DNA of 41,761 nucleotides, from contig BJHT01000023.1 of NCBI GenBank assembly GCA_014193395.1, positions 1 to 41,761 on the forward strand, given 5' to 3'. The stretch is from Verrucomicrobiota bacterium. Its GTDB lineage: Bacteria; Verrucomicrobiota; Verrucomicrobiia; Limisphaerales; BJHT01. The notes under the pieces are model-generated. The model was not told the origin of the DNA. It made no database searches and saw only the letters and a list, made by a program, of their open reading frames with translations. This document shows positions 18,633 through 26,873 of this stretch, piece by piece; within the stretch, counting starts at the first letter, position 1; each line of letters begins with the position of its first letter. The position numbers and the translations under genes were made by a program.

Positions 18633-19041
18633 AAGCTCCAAGGATAAAGCTCAAAGCTCAAGGGAAGGACCAGGTTCCAAGGACCAGATGACGTAGGATG
18701 GGCTTGCGGCGGCGACTTACTTGCTAAGTCGCAGCTATTCAGTTGAGCAGATTTAGATGAACCACAGAGACACGATGAACACAGAGAAGAGAAAGAATTA
18801 CCTAAAAGGCATTTACTAACTGATAGGTGATTTCTTAGTGGCGACCCTGTTCCTTCTATCTCTTTATGTTCATCGTGCCTCTGTGGTCTTATTTCCCGTT
18901 TCCACTGAGTAGAAACGAATAAGTATCTACCGTAGTCCCGGCCATGGGACTCTGTGTGCCGGAGGTGTCTGGCGTCTTGGCTTTGGAGTCTGCTTGGTGG
19001 TTGGTCCTTCCCTTGAGCTTTGAGCTTTAAGCTTTGAGCTT
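18633..19041. repeat. Inverted repeat family H, copy 1
   Basis: Arms 18633-18672 and 19002-19041 are reverse complements at 37 of 40 positions and are separated by about 330 bp. Each arm carries tandem AAGCTCA-type units and ends in GGGAAGGACCA. A second, imperfect copy overlaps the end of murG (34886-35015). Confidence 0.88.
18761..18887. repeat. Inverted repeat family C, copy 1
   Basis: ACCACAGAGACACGATGAAC at 18761-18780 recurs inverted at 18866-18887 (20 of 22 matches over the arms). It is nested within family H copy 1. Copy 2 is at 33538-33666. Confidence 0.85.
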
Positions 19042-19092
19042 CCGCCCCACGGATTTCCTTTTTCAGTTTCATCTTCACGCGGCGGTTCGGCT

Positions 19093-20190
19093 TCAGAGCA
19101 GCAGCATCGCGTCGCCGTAGCTGAAGAAGCGGTAGCGCTCGCGGATGGCGTCGGCGTAGGCGGCGAGGAGGAGGTCGCGGCCGTGCAGTTCGCCGGGAGC
19201 GGCGAAGGCGGAGGCGAGCATGAGGAGCGTGGATTGCGGGAGGTGAAAGTTGGTGAGGAGGGCATCCACGATTTGGAATCGCGCGGGGGGATGAATGAAA
19301 ATGCGGGTGCGGCCCGGACCGGGGACGAGCGCGCCGTGGTGCTGGGCGGCGACGCTCTCGAGGACGCGCGCAGTCGTGGTGCCGATGGCAAAGACGCGGC
19401 GGCGGTTGGCGCGCGTGCGGGTGATGAGCTCGGCGGTGGCGGGCGGGAGGTCGTAGCGTTCTTCGTGCATGACGTGCTCGCCGAGCGTGGCGGCTTTCAT
19501 GGGCGAGAAGGTGCCGAGGCCGACGTGCAGCGTGACGAAGCCGAGGTGCGCGCCGGCGTCGCGCAGTTGGGCGAGGAGTGCGGGCGTGAAGTGCAATCCG
19601 GCGGTGGGCGCGGCGACGGAGCCGGGGGCTTGGGCAAAGACGGTTTGGTAGCGCTCGCGGTCGCCGGCGGACGCTTGGTGCGGGGCGCTTTCGATGTAGG
19701 GCGGGAGCGGGGTTTCCCCGAGGTCTTCGAGCGCTTCGAAAATGTTTTTCGGACCGGAGAACTGGAGGCGGCAGTGACCGTCGGGATTTTTTTCGAGAAC
19801 GACGGCGGTGTGGGCGGTGGCGTCGCCGCGCGTGTTGGTGAGGTGAATCATGGTGCCGGGGCGCACGCGTTTTCCCGGGCGGAGCAAGGCCCACCAATCG
19901 TTGGGAGCATTTTCCTCGGTCAGAAGCATTTCGATCTGGCCACCGCTGCCGGCTTTGTTTCCCCAGAGGCGGGCGGGGATGACTCGGGAGTCGTTGAAAA
20001 TGAGGGCGTCGCCGGGAGCGACGTGGGCCAAGAGATCGGGCAGGCGGCGGTGTTCCCAGCGGGCTTCGCGGCGGTGGAGGACAAGGAGGCGCGAGGCGTC
20101 GCGCGCGGCGGCGGGCTGCTGGGCGATCAATTCCGGCGGGAGCAGGTAATCAAAGTCGGCGGGGCGCAGGGTTTTTCCGGAGTCATTCAC
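19093..20190 (-). CDS. queA: tRNA preQ1(34) S-adenosylmethionine ribosyltransferase-isomerase
   Basis: A 365-residue enzyme that transfers and isomerises the ribose of SAM onto preQ1 at tRNA position 34, the step giving epoxyqueuosine. Recognised by the N-terminal F-D-Y-L-L-P-P-E-L-I-A-Q, A-L-I-F-N-D-S-R-V-I-P-A-R-L, A-P-T-A-G-L-H-F-T, the V-T-L-H-V-G-L-G-T-F segment and the end R-Y-R-F-F-S-Y-G-D-A-M-L. Length fits the family. It is the first gene of the minus-strand block and is divergent from mraZ across a 482-bp region. Confidence 0.96.
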   Translation of the reverse strand: MNDSGKTLRPADFDYLLPPELIAQQPAAARDASRLLVLHRREARWEHRRLPDLLAHVAPGDALIFNDSRVIPARLWGNKAGSGGQIEMLLTEENAPNDWWALLRPGKRVRPGTMIHLTNTRGDATAHTAVVLEKNPDGHCRLQFSGPKNIFEALEDLGETPLPPYIESAPHQASAGDRERYQTVFAQAPGSVAAPTAGLHFTPALLAQLRDAGAHLGFVTLHVGLGTFSPMKAATLGEHVMHEERYDLPPATAELITRTRANRRRVFAIGTTTARVLESVAAQHHGALVPGPGRTRIFIHPPARFQIVDALLTNFHLPQSTLLMLASAFAAPGELHGRDLLLAAYADAIRERYRFFSYGDAMLLL

Positions 20191-20292
20191 GCGGGCGCAG
20201 CGTAGCAGAGGATTTTACGCGGGCGAGCTTCGGGCGTGCGGGCCGGGTTTTCTGGCAGGGGAAGTTGAGGAGGAGGAAAATCCGGAGTTCTT

Positions 20293-20384
20293 GAGCCAAG
20301 GAATGGAAGCAAAGGAATGGGGAGGAACGGGAGTTTCAGATTCATAATTCCGGTCCCCATTCCTTTGCCTCCATTCCTTGGCTC
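20293..20384. repeat. Inverted repeat family B, copy 3
   Basis: Arms 20293-20323 and 20354-20384 pair at 30 of 31 positions around a 30-nt loop, with the same internal duplication of AAGGAATGG units as the other two copies. The arms extend further outward (GAGCC/GGCTC) with their own complementary differences. Confidence 0.92.
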
Positions 20385-20601
20385 ATACCTCCACTTGTTT
20401 CCCTGCCGCCCCGGTTTTTGCCCCGCGACGGCCCGCCGGAGCGCCGACTTTGGCGGCTTGCGCGGTTGGTTGCCCCAAGCGGGGCCGATTGGCGGCCCGT
20501 GCCAATTTTGACCTAACCCTTTGCCTCTCAAATCACCCCAAAAATTGTGAACAAGTATTGGCCCCTAAAGCCCCGATCGGAATTGACGATGGGTAGGTAA
20601 A

Positions 20602-20647
20602 GTGGGACAAAGTGGGAATCAGTGGAAGAAAATGGGTTGTAGTGGGT
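20602..20647 (+). promoter_or_regulatory. MraZ box array: five direct repeats at 10-bp spacing
   Basis: Hexamers GTGGGA (20602), GTGGGA (20612), GTGGAA (20622), ATGGGT (20632) and GTGGGT (20642) start exactly 10 bp apart. A further ATGGGT at 20589 is out of phase. E. coli MraZ is known to bind TGGG-type direct repeats with this spacing upstream of its own gene. The array ends 25 bp before the mraZ ATG, as expected for autorepression of the dcw operon. Confidence 0.85.
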
Positions 20648-20672
20648 TTTGGTTTCGGCGCAACATTTAGTC

Positions 20673-21143
20673 ATGGCCTCCGGCGACAACATCGCGACGA
20701 CGATCTTCAATTTCCGCTACCGGCATGGGGTGGATGAGAAGCGGCGCGTGCAGATTCCGAAGCCGTGGCGGCCGGCGGATGAGGACACCGAGTTCACGCT
20801 GATGCTCTGGTCCAAGTCGCCGCACGGGCCGTGTCTGCGGATGCTGCCGCGGGCGCAGTTCGACAAGCTGATGCAGGACGTGGAGGCGATGAGCGGCAGC
20901 GATCCGCTCAAAGCGGCGCGCAAACGGGCGCTCGGGTCGTGGTCGCTGCAGGTCACGTTCGACAAGACCGGGCGCATCTGCATCCCGGACGCGCTGGCGA
21001 ACGAAGCGGGCATCCTCCCCAACCAGGAAGTCTGGCTGGTCGGCCTGACGAGCAGTTTTGAAATCTGGAACCCCGAGCGCCTCGCCAACGTGGACAAGGC
21101 GGACCGGGCGCTGTCGGCGGACGTGTTCCGCGATCTGGAGTGA
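20673..21143 (+). CDS. mraZ: MraZ transcriptional regulator
   Basis: A 156-residue member of the MraZ/AbrB fold, which binds DNA and controls the dcw operon. It has two halves with the family signature: V-D-E-K-R-R-V-Q-I-P near residues 18-27 and F-D-K-T-G-R-I-C-I-P-D near 98-108, followed by V-W-L-V-G-L and F-E-I-W-N-P-E-R-L. The ATG at 20673 is preferred over the upstream GTG-like start because the box array ends just before it. The next gene starts two bases after the stop. It is divergent from E. coli MraZ but complete. Confidence 0.88.
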   Translation: MASGDNIATTIFNFRYRHGVDEKRRVQIPKPWRPADEDTEFTLMLWSKSPHGPCLRMLPRAQFDKLMQDVEAMSGSDPLKAARKRALGSWSLQVTFDKTGRICIPDALANEAGILPNQEVWLVGLTSSFEIWNPERLANVDKADRALSADVFRDLE

Positions 21144-21145
21144 TT

Positions 21146-21616
21146 ATGGGACTCATCAACTTGCTCAGCGTGGGCCGGAGCCTGATCGGAGTTTCGCATG
21201 GCTCCGGGCATTACAAATTGGCGCAGGGAAATCTGCTGCCGAATTTCGGCGGCGTGCGGCCGACGGGCGGCGCGGCGAACGGGGCGGTTGGGAAAGTGGT
21301 GAACCCCTCGGTGATGGAATCGAAGTCCGCGGCTCCGGTGCGCGGGACGGGGCAGGGTGAATTGAAACTGGAAGTGCCGCCGGCGGTGAAGCTGGCGGTC
21401 ACGGAACCGGCGAGAGCCGCGCCCGCCGCGACCGCCACCGCTGCAGCCACCGCGGTCAATGCGGGCGCCGCGTCACCCGCCAAGGTTGCGGCTGCGGAAA
21501 CAAAACCCGCTCCGGCGAGTGCAGCGACCACGCCAGCGGCACCGACACCGTCGCGTCCGCGAGCCGAAGAAAAATTCACCCTCGGCCGCTGGGTCAGCCT
21601 GATGCTCAACCGCTGA
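21146..21616 (+). CDS. Unknown Ala/Pro-rich protein between mraZ and rsmH
   Basis: A 156-residue protein I do not recognise. The N-terminus M-G-L-I-N-L-L-S-V-G-R-S-L-I-G-V could form an amphipathic helix. The middle (about 60-140) is low-complexity Ala/Thr/Pro/Lys sequence, likely disordered. The end K-F-T-L-G-R-W-V-S-L-M-L-N-R is again compact and amphipathic. Two structured ends joined by a flexible linker suit a membrane-associated adaptor, but this is inference. It starts two bases after the mraZ stop and must be cotranscribed with the division genes. There is no signal peptide or transmembrane helix. Confidence 0.6.
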   Translation: MGLINLLSVGRSLIGVSHGSGHYKLAQGNLLPNFGGVRPTGGAANGAVGKVVNPSVMESKSAAPVRGTGQGELKLEVPPAVKLAVTEPARAAPAATATAAATAVNAGAASPAKVAAAETKPAPASAATTPAAPTPSRPRAEEKFTLGRWVSLMLNR

Positions 21617-21651
21617 CGCTGCCCGCGCGCCCGTAGCCACCGACATGAACC

Positions 21652-22581
21652 GTGAACGATTTCATCCACAGCCCGGTGATGGTGGCGGAAGTGCTCGCGG
21701 CGTTGCAGCCCCGGGACGGCGGCCGGTACGTGGACGCCACGCTGGGTGGGGCTGGGCACGCGGCCGCGATCTTGAGGGCGAGCGCGCCGACGGGATGGCT
21801 GTTTGGCTGCGATCGCGATGGCGACGCGCTTGAGGTCGCGCGCCAGCGGCTGCGGGAGTTCGCGGGGCGCTGTGAGTTGCGGCCGGGAAATTTTGCGGAG
21901 CTGGCCGGCTGGGTGCCGGCGGCGAGTTGTGACGGCGTGTTAATGGACCTCGGGGTCAGCTCGCCGCAGATCGACCGCGCGGAGCGGGGATTCAGTTTTA
22001 TGCAGGACGGCCCTTTGGACATGCGGATGAACCGGCAGCAAACGCTGACCGCGGCGCAGTTGGTGAATGAAGCGCCCGCGGACGAGCTGGCGCGGTGGTT
22101 TTGGGAACTCGGCGACGAACGCGAATCGCGCCGCATCGCCCGCGCCATCGAGCACGAGCGGCGCGTGCGACGCATCGGCACGACCGGCGAACTGGCCGCG
22201 CTGATTGAGCGCGTGGTGCCGCGGCGCGGGCAGAAAACGCATCCGGCCACGCGGGTGTTCATGGCGCTGCGGATGGTGGTGAACGACGAGCTGGCGTCGC
22301 TCGAGCGCGGCCTGCAGGCGGCGTTCGACGTGCTGAAGCCCGGCGGCCGGCTGGCGGTGATCACTTTCCATTCGGTGGAAGACCGGCTGGTGAAGAATTT
22401 CGGGCGCGACCTAGCGCGCGACTATTGCGTGCCGGGCGACGTGGACGTGCCCGAGCTGCGGCGGCCGCGCACGCCGCCGGCCCGGCTGGTCAACCGCAAG
22501 GCGATCCTGCCGGGCGCGGAAGAAACGGCGGAAAACCCGCGCGCCCGCAGCGCGCAATTGCGGGTGCTCGAGAAAAATTGA
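21652..22581 (+). CDS. rsmH: 16S rRNA (cytosine-1402 N4) methyltransferase
   Basis: A 309-residue SAM-dependent methyltransferase (formerly MraW) that modifies C1402 in the ribosomal decoding centre. Signs: H-S-P-V-M-V-A-E-V near the start, the SAM loop V-D-A-T-L-G-G-A-G-H-A, F-G-C-D-R-D, D-L-G-V-S-S-P-Q-I-D-R-A-E-R-G-F-S-F, P-L-D-M-R-M, and I-T-F-H-S-V-E-D-R-L-V-K near the end. The start is a GTG at 21652. An ATG seven bases earlier is in another frame and no strong ribosome site is visible, so translation may be modest. Confidence 0.96.
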   Translation: MNDFIHSPVMVAEVLAALQPRDGGRYVDATLGGAGHAAAILRASAPTGWLFGCDRDGDALEVARQRLREFAGRCELRPGNFAELAGWVPAASCDGVLMDLGVSSPQIDRAERGFSFMQDGPLDMRMNRQQTLTAAQLVNEAPADELARWFWELGDERESRRIARAIEHERRVRRIGTTGELAALIERVVPRRGQKTHPATRVFMALRMVVNDELASLERGLQAAFDVLKPGGRLAVITFHSVEDRLVKNFGRDLARDYCVPGDVDVPELRRPRTPPARLVNRKAILPGAEETAENPRARSAQLRVLEKN

Positions 22582-22588
22582 ACTGGTT

Positions 22589-23017
22589 ATGAAACGAGAA
22601 AATGAAACGGCGGGGTTCACGTTTGGACCGGCGATCAAGGCCTTCCTGTTCTGTCTGTTCATCGGCGGCTCGGGGCTGGGCTTTGTGTGGCAGAAGCAGG
22701 AGATCGGCGACCTGGGCCGCCAGCTCAAGGACGCCGAACTCCGGCTCGAGGAACTCCGGCGCCAGAACAAAAACCGCGCCGAAACTTTGCAGCAGTTCCT
22801 CGATCCGCGGCTGCTCGCGCAGAAGGCCAGCAACCAGTTTCCCGACCTGATGCAGCCGGTGGCGAACCGGATTTTCATCCTGCCCGAGCCGCCGCCGATG
22901 GTGCGCGAATCGGTCACGCCCGCCGCGGTTCCGTCGTCGGTGCCGTCGGGCGCGCCCGGTCCGGCCGTCGCTCCTTCCGTCCGGCAGATCGCCCGCACGG
23001 GCGGACGCGTTCTCTAA
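22589..23017 (+). CDS. ftsL: FtsL-like division protein
   Basis: A 142-residue bitopic protein. A short cytoplasmic N-terminus is followed by one membrane helix (about 15-34) and a charged coiled coil (about 36-68, Q-K-Q-E-I-G-D-L onwards). A Pro-rich extracytoplasmic tail (L-P-E-P-P-P and A-P-G-P) then follows. Sequence identity to E. coli FtsL cannot be judged, but topology, size and position between rsmH and ftsI are exactly those of FtsL, the partner of FtsQ/FtsB that activates FtsWI. The Pro/Ala-rich tail of about 50 residues is longer than usual. Confidence 0.72.
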   Translation: MKRENETAGFTFGPAIKAFLFCLFIGGSGLGFVWQKQEIGDLGRQLKDAELRLEELRRQNKNRAETLQQFLDPRLLAQKASNQFPDLMQPVANRIFILPEPPPMVRESVTPAAVPSSVPSGAPGPAVAPSVRQIARTGGRVL

Positions 23018-23040
23018 CTCAACCCAGCGGAGCCACGATC

Positions 23041-24969
23041 ATGGAACCCAATCTCAACGCCTCGGTTTACCGCCGCCTCGTCCTGCTGTCCGGGCTGTTG
23101 CTGCTCGGCTTTGCCGCGCTCGGGGGCCGCCTCGTTTATCTCCATCTCGTTCCGAGCAAGCAGGTCATTCATGTGGCGATTGCCAACCATCAGCACGAGA
23201 CCTTGCGCGAGCCGCGGCGCGGCGAGATTCGCGACATCCGCAACCGCGTGCTGGCCAGCAGCACGTTTGTCAAAACGGTCTGCGTCGATCCGTCGGTCGT
23301 GAGTGTTTACGGTCCGCTGATCGCCCGGACGCTGGCGCCCATTTTGCAAATGCCCGAGGCGGAACTGACGCGGCTGGTGGGGCAGCGCCTGCGCACGAAT
23401 GACGACGGCGTCGTGGTGACGAACAAGTTCGTCGTGTTGCGGCGCAAGGTCCCCAACGACGTGTGGCAGCAGGCGCAGTTCGCGTTGGCCACGATGCCGG
23501 TCACGCTCAGCACCAACGGCCTGACCAAGGCCCAGATCGCCGCCCAGAACGCCACGCTCTACGTGGTGCGCAACAAGGCCGTCTTCGCCGACGCGGTCGA
23601 TGACCAGCAGCGCGTGTATCCGAACCGCACCCTTGCGGCGCATGTGGTCGGGTACCTGAATCCGTTCGACAATGCGCCCGTGCGCGGCATCGAGGCCTCG
23701 ATGAACGAGCAGCTCACGGGCGTGCGCGGCTGGATGACCAGCCAGACCGACAAGCGCAAACGCGAGGTCGTGTCGCTGCGCTCGCAGGATGTGCAGCCAC
23801 GCAACGGCCTCAACGTCGTGCTCACCCTCGACGCCACGGCGCAGTATGTGGTCGAGGAGGAAATCGCGGAGGCCATGCGCCAGCACACGCCGATCAGCAT
23901 TTCCGCCATCGTGGTGCGGCCGAAGACCGGGCATATCCTCGCGATGGCGACGTGTCCGACGGTCGATCTGAATTCGCCGACGAATTTTCCGCTGGAGTTC
24001 CACCGCAACCAAAGCATCTCCGCCGTGGCCGAGCCGGGCTCGACCTTCAAGATTGTCGTGGTCGCCGCCGGCTTGAACGAGCGGGTCGTCACGTTGCGTG
24101 ACCGGATCGAGTGCGAGAACGGGGCGTTTCATTACGGTGGCCGGGTGCTGCACGACCACGATCATTATGGTGTGTTGTCGGTCGAGGAGATCATCACCAA
24201 GTCCTCCAACATCGGCTCGGCCAAGATCGGCCTGCGGCTGGGCGAAAAGCGGCTGTATGACTACATCCGCGCCTTTGGTTTCGGCGAGCGCTCCAACATC
24301 ACCCTCGACCGCGAAGAGAAGGGCATCGTCCGCGGCCTCGAGCGGTGGACCAAGATCTCGAATGCGTGGATTCCGATGGGCCACGAAATCATGGTGACGC
24401 CGTTGCAGATGGTGATGGCCATGTCCGCCATCGCCAATGGCGGCAAGCTCATGGCCCCGGTGCTCGTGGATCACATCGTGGACGACAACAACCACGTGGT
24501 TGCGCGCACGCAGCCGCAGGTGCTCCGCCAGGTGGTCTCGGCCGAGGCGGCGCGGCTCACGGTGCAGGCGCTCAAGACCGTGGTTTCGACCAATGGCACC
24601 GCGCCCAAGGCGCGCCTCGACCTCTACACGGTGGCGGGCAAAACCGGCACCGCGCAGAAGGCGATCGGCGGCGCGTATGTGAAGGGAAAATACTTCTCGT
24701 CGTTCATCGGCTTCTTCCCGGCGGACGATCCCGAGCTGTGCATCTCGGTGGTCATGGATGAGCCGCGCAACGGCTACTACGGCGGTCACACCGCCGCGCC
24801 GGTCTTTAAGAAAATCGCCGAGCGCCTCGCGACTTATCTGAACATCCGCCCCGATCTGGTGCCTACGGATTCGCTGAATCCGGGCACGCCGGGCACGCCG
24901 CCGTCGCCCGGCACGCCGGTCATTCCGTCCACGCCCGCCGCGCGGGTCGCCGCCAAACGCTCCCGCTAG
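23041..24969 (+). CDS. ftsI: Septal peptidoglycan transpeptidase (class B PBP, FtsI)
   Basis: A 642-residue penicillin-binding protein that crosslinks septal peptidoglycan with FtsW. It has one membrane anchor at about residues 12-34, then a class B dimerisation domain beginning R-R-G-E-I-R-D. The transpeptidase domain has S334-T-F-K337 (acylated serine), S388-S-N390 and K534-T-G. The tail after about 590 is low-complexity Pro/Gly/Thr. The ATG at 23041 is chosen because it puts the anchor at the N-terminus; the open frame extends 118 codons upstream only as a shadow of ftsL. The gene could also be called spoVD-like, but position supports ftsI. Confidence 0.93.
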   Translation: MEPNLNASVYRRLVLLSGLLLLGFAALGGRLVYLHLVPSKQVIHVAIANHQHETLREPRRGEIRDIRNRVLASSTFVKTVCVDPSVVSVYGPLIARTLAPILQMPEAELTRLVGQRLRTNDDGVVVTNKFVVLRRKVPNDVWQQAQFALATMPVTLSTNGLTKAQIAAQNATLYVVRNKAVFADAVDDQQRVYPNRTLAAHVVGYLNPFDNAPVRGIEASMNEQLTGVRGWMTSQTDKRKREVVSLRSQDVQPRNGLNVVLTLDATAQYVVEEEIAEAMRQHTPISISAIVVRPKTGHILAMATCPTVDLNSPTNFPLEFHRNQSISAVAEPGSTFKIVVVAAGLNERVVTLRDRIECENGAFHYGGRVLHDHDHYGVLSVEEIITKSSNIGSAKIGLRLGEKRLYDYIRAFGFGERSNITLDREEKGIVRGLERWTKISNAWIPMGHEIMVTPLQMVMAMSAIANGGKLMAPVLVDHIVDDNNHVVARTQPQVLRQVVSAEAARLTVQALKTVVSTNGTAPKARLDLYTVAGKTGTAQKAIGGAYVKGKYFSSFIGFFPADDPELCISVVMDEPRNGYYGGHTAAPVFKKIAERLATYLNIRPDLVPTDSLNPGTPGTPPSPGTPVIPSTPAARVAAKRSR

Positions 24970-24981
24970 CCACGCCGACCT

Positions 24982-26487
24982 ATGCAACTCAAACAACTCA
25001 TCCACGAACTCGAGACCGAGACGGTGGAAGGCTCGCTGGACCGCGAGGTTGTCGGGGTCGGCTACGACTCGCGGCGGATCAGCCCCGGCATGGTGTTCGT
25101 CGCCATTCCCGGAAAGAACACCGATGGCCATCAGTACATTACCGCCGCGCTGGAACGGGGGGCGGTGGCCATCATTTCGCAGCAGAACGGCTTCGTCCCG
25201 CACCGTGCGACGAAGATCAAGGTGCCCGATGCACGGCGCGCGCTGGCGCGGACGGCGGCGGCGTTCTACGGCTTTCCGAGCCAGCAGCTCAAAGTCATCG
25301 GCGTCACGGGAACGAATGGAAAAACGACGGTCTCGTTCATGGTGAAACACATCCTAGAGGCCGCGGGCGTGAAGACCGGCCTGCTCGGCACCGTGCGTTA
25401 CGAGATCGGTGAGCGGTGCATCCCGGCGCAGCGCACGACGCCCGAGGCGCTCGAGATTCAGGCGATGATGGCGCAGATGCTCAACGCCGGCTGCAAGGCG
25501 TGCGTGATGGAGGTGAGCTCGCACGCGCTCGATCAGCAGCGCGTGGTGGGCGTCAATTTCGATGTCGGGATTTTCACCAATCTCACGCAGGACCACCTCG
25601 ATTATCACGGCACGATGGATGCCTATTTTCAGGCCAAAGAACGGCTGTTCGCCACGCTTAGTACCGGCGGCAAATCGGCCACGGCGGTCATCAACATCGA
25701 CGACGCCTACGGGGCGCGCCTGGTCAACGAGTCCAGTCTCGAAGTCAAACTGACCTACGGACTGCACGACGCCGCACGCCTGCGCGCCACGAAAATCCAA
25801 CTCGGCCGCGGCGCGACGAAACTCACGATTGAAACGCCCGCGGGCAGCTTCGCCTGCCGCCTGCCGCTCATCGGCCGGCACAACATTTACAACGCGCTCG
25901 CCGCGGTCGGCGCGGCGCTGTCGTTGCAGGTGGACCTCAGCACCATCAAGACGGGTCTCGAGACGATGAAGCCGGTGCCGGGGCGTTTGGAGAAGGTCGA
26001 TTGCGGCCAGCCGTTCTCGGTCTTTGTCGATTACGCGCACACGGACGACGCGCTCCAGAATGTGCTCACCACGCTGCGCGAGATCACGCAGGGCCGCGTG
26101 CTGCTGGCCTTCGGCTGCGGTGGCAACCGCGACAACGGCAAACGCGCGAAGATGGGCCGCGTCGCCGCGCAGCTCGCCGATCACACGATCATCACGACCG
26201 ACAATCCGCGGAAGGAATCGGCGACGTGGATCGCAGCGCAGATCGAGGAAGGCTTCCGCGCGGTCCGCACTGGCGGGCATCAGGTCGAGCTGGACCGGCA
26301 TCGCGCGATTGATGAATTGATCCGCATGGCGCGGCCCGGCGACGTGGTGTTGCTCGCGGGCAAGGGCCACGAAACCTACCAGGAATTCGAGGACACGGTG
26401 GTGCCCTTCGATGACCGCGTTCACGCCCGCGAAACCCTCGAGGCCCTCGGCTTTTCGCAGGACGAGGATGCGGTGGGGACGCTGTGA
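24982..26487 (+). CDS. murE: UDP-MurNAc-tripeptide synthetase, diaminopimelate type
   Basis: A 501-residue ligase that adds the third residue to UDP-MurNAc-L-Ala-D-Glu. The ATP loop G-V-T-G-T-N-G-K-T-T-V is at about 107-117. S-S-H-A-L-D and N-L-T-Q-D-H-L-D-Y-H-G follow, with the carbamylated Lys region at Y-F-Q-A-K-E-R-L-F. The D407-N-P-R410 motif indicates meso-diaminopimelate as the added amino acid, so the wall is of the Gram-negative A1gamma type. Spacing to ftsI is 12 bases. Confidence 0.97.
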   Translation: MQLKQLIHELETETVEGSLDREVVGVGYDSRRISPGMVFVAIPGKNTDGHQYITAALERGAVAIISQQNGFVPHRATKIKVPDARRALARTAAAFYGFPSQQLKVIGVTGTNGKTTVSFMVKHILEAAGVKTGLLGTVRYEIGERCIPAQRTTPEALEIQAMMAQMLNAGCKACVMEVSSHALDQQRVVGVNFDVGIFTNLTQDHLDYHGTMDAYFQAKERLFATLSTGGKSATAVINIDDAYGARLVNESSLEVKLTYGLHDAARLRATKIQLGRGATKLTIETPAGSFACRLPLIGRHNIYNALAAVGAALSLQVDLSTIKTGLETMKPVPGRLEKVDCGQPFSVFVDYAHTDDALQNVLTTLREITQGRVLLAFGCGGNRDNGKRAKMGRVAAQLADHTIITTDNPRKESATWIAAQIEEGFRAVRTGGHQVELDRHRAIDELIRMARPGDVVLLAGKGHETYQEFEDTVVPFDDRVHARETLEALGFSQDEDAVGTL

Positions 26488-26873
26488 AATGGTGAACGCA
26501 AAACGGCAGAAGTGATGAACCACGAAAGACACGAAAGACACGAAAACCGAGGGGCCGGGCTCGTTGGGGTGTTGTCGTGGGGACTCGTCGAGGCGGAGAA
26601 TTCCTCTTTGCTCCAGCGCTGCGAAAGCCTCGCGCGGTGCGAAAAATTTGGCGCGCGTGCGGTCCCCGCCCGCAGCGGCCACTCCCCCGCCGAGCTGCCG
26701 GAAACTGCGCTGGCCCCGGCTCCGATGTTGCCGCTGCGACCGGGGACCGGTCGCGCTCCGCTCTCGTTGCGGCTCCGCCGCGCTGTCGTCACAGCGCCGT
26801 TTCCTTTCGTGTCTTTCGTGTCTTTCGTGGTTGCCGCTCCCCGTTCCGCAGTGAATCCGCGCTGAATTTTTTC
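26488..26873. other. Intergenic region between murE and murF with repeats
   Basis: No gene. Framed by the family D inverted repeat (26518-26545 and 26805-26832). Inside it a decayed family E-like structure (26665-26760) is recognisable. It interrupts an otherwise tight operon. The frame of murF stays open back to 26577, but those codons translate repeat sequence. Confidence 0.7.
26518..26832. repeat. Inverted repeat family D with perfect 28-bp arms
   Basis: Positions 26518-26545 and 26805-26832 are exact reverse complements, separated by 259 bp. Each arm contains a 10-bp unit, ACGAAAGACA, repeated in tandem. The arms face each other across the whole murE-murF gap. Confidence 0.92.

Larger units (their letters stand above)
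18571..19092. other. Intergenic region with nested repeat elements
   Basis: No gene. Family H arms (18633-18672 and 19002-19041) enclose a family C element (18761-18887), so one element is nested inside another. A single arm resembling the widespread CCACGGATGGACGCAGATG repeat sits at 18600-18632. The open frames across it translate repeat sequence. Confidence 0.7.
20191..20672. other. Divergent intergenic region between queA and the dcw cluster
   Basis: No gene. It contains family B copy 3 (20293-20384) and the MraZ box array (20602-20647), and must hold both the queA and the dcw promoters. TTGACC at 20508 and TTGACG at 20583 are -35-like, but I find no convincing -10 at 16-18 bp from either. 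Confidence 0.5.

Noticed and set aside
20583..20611. TTGACG before mraZ as the dcw promoter
   Set aside because: No acceptable -10 element lies 16-18 bp downstream, so I did not call a promoter.
26577..26873. Extended N-terminus of MurF
   Set aside because: The frame crosses repeat DNA and the MurF fold starts at the ATG at 26874.
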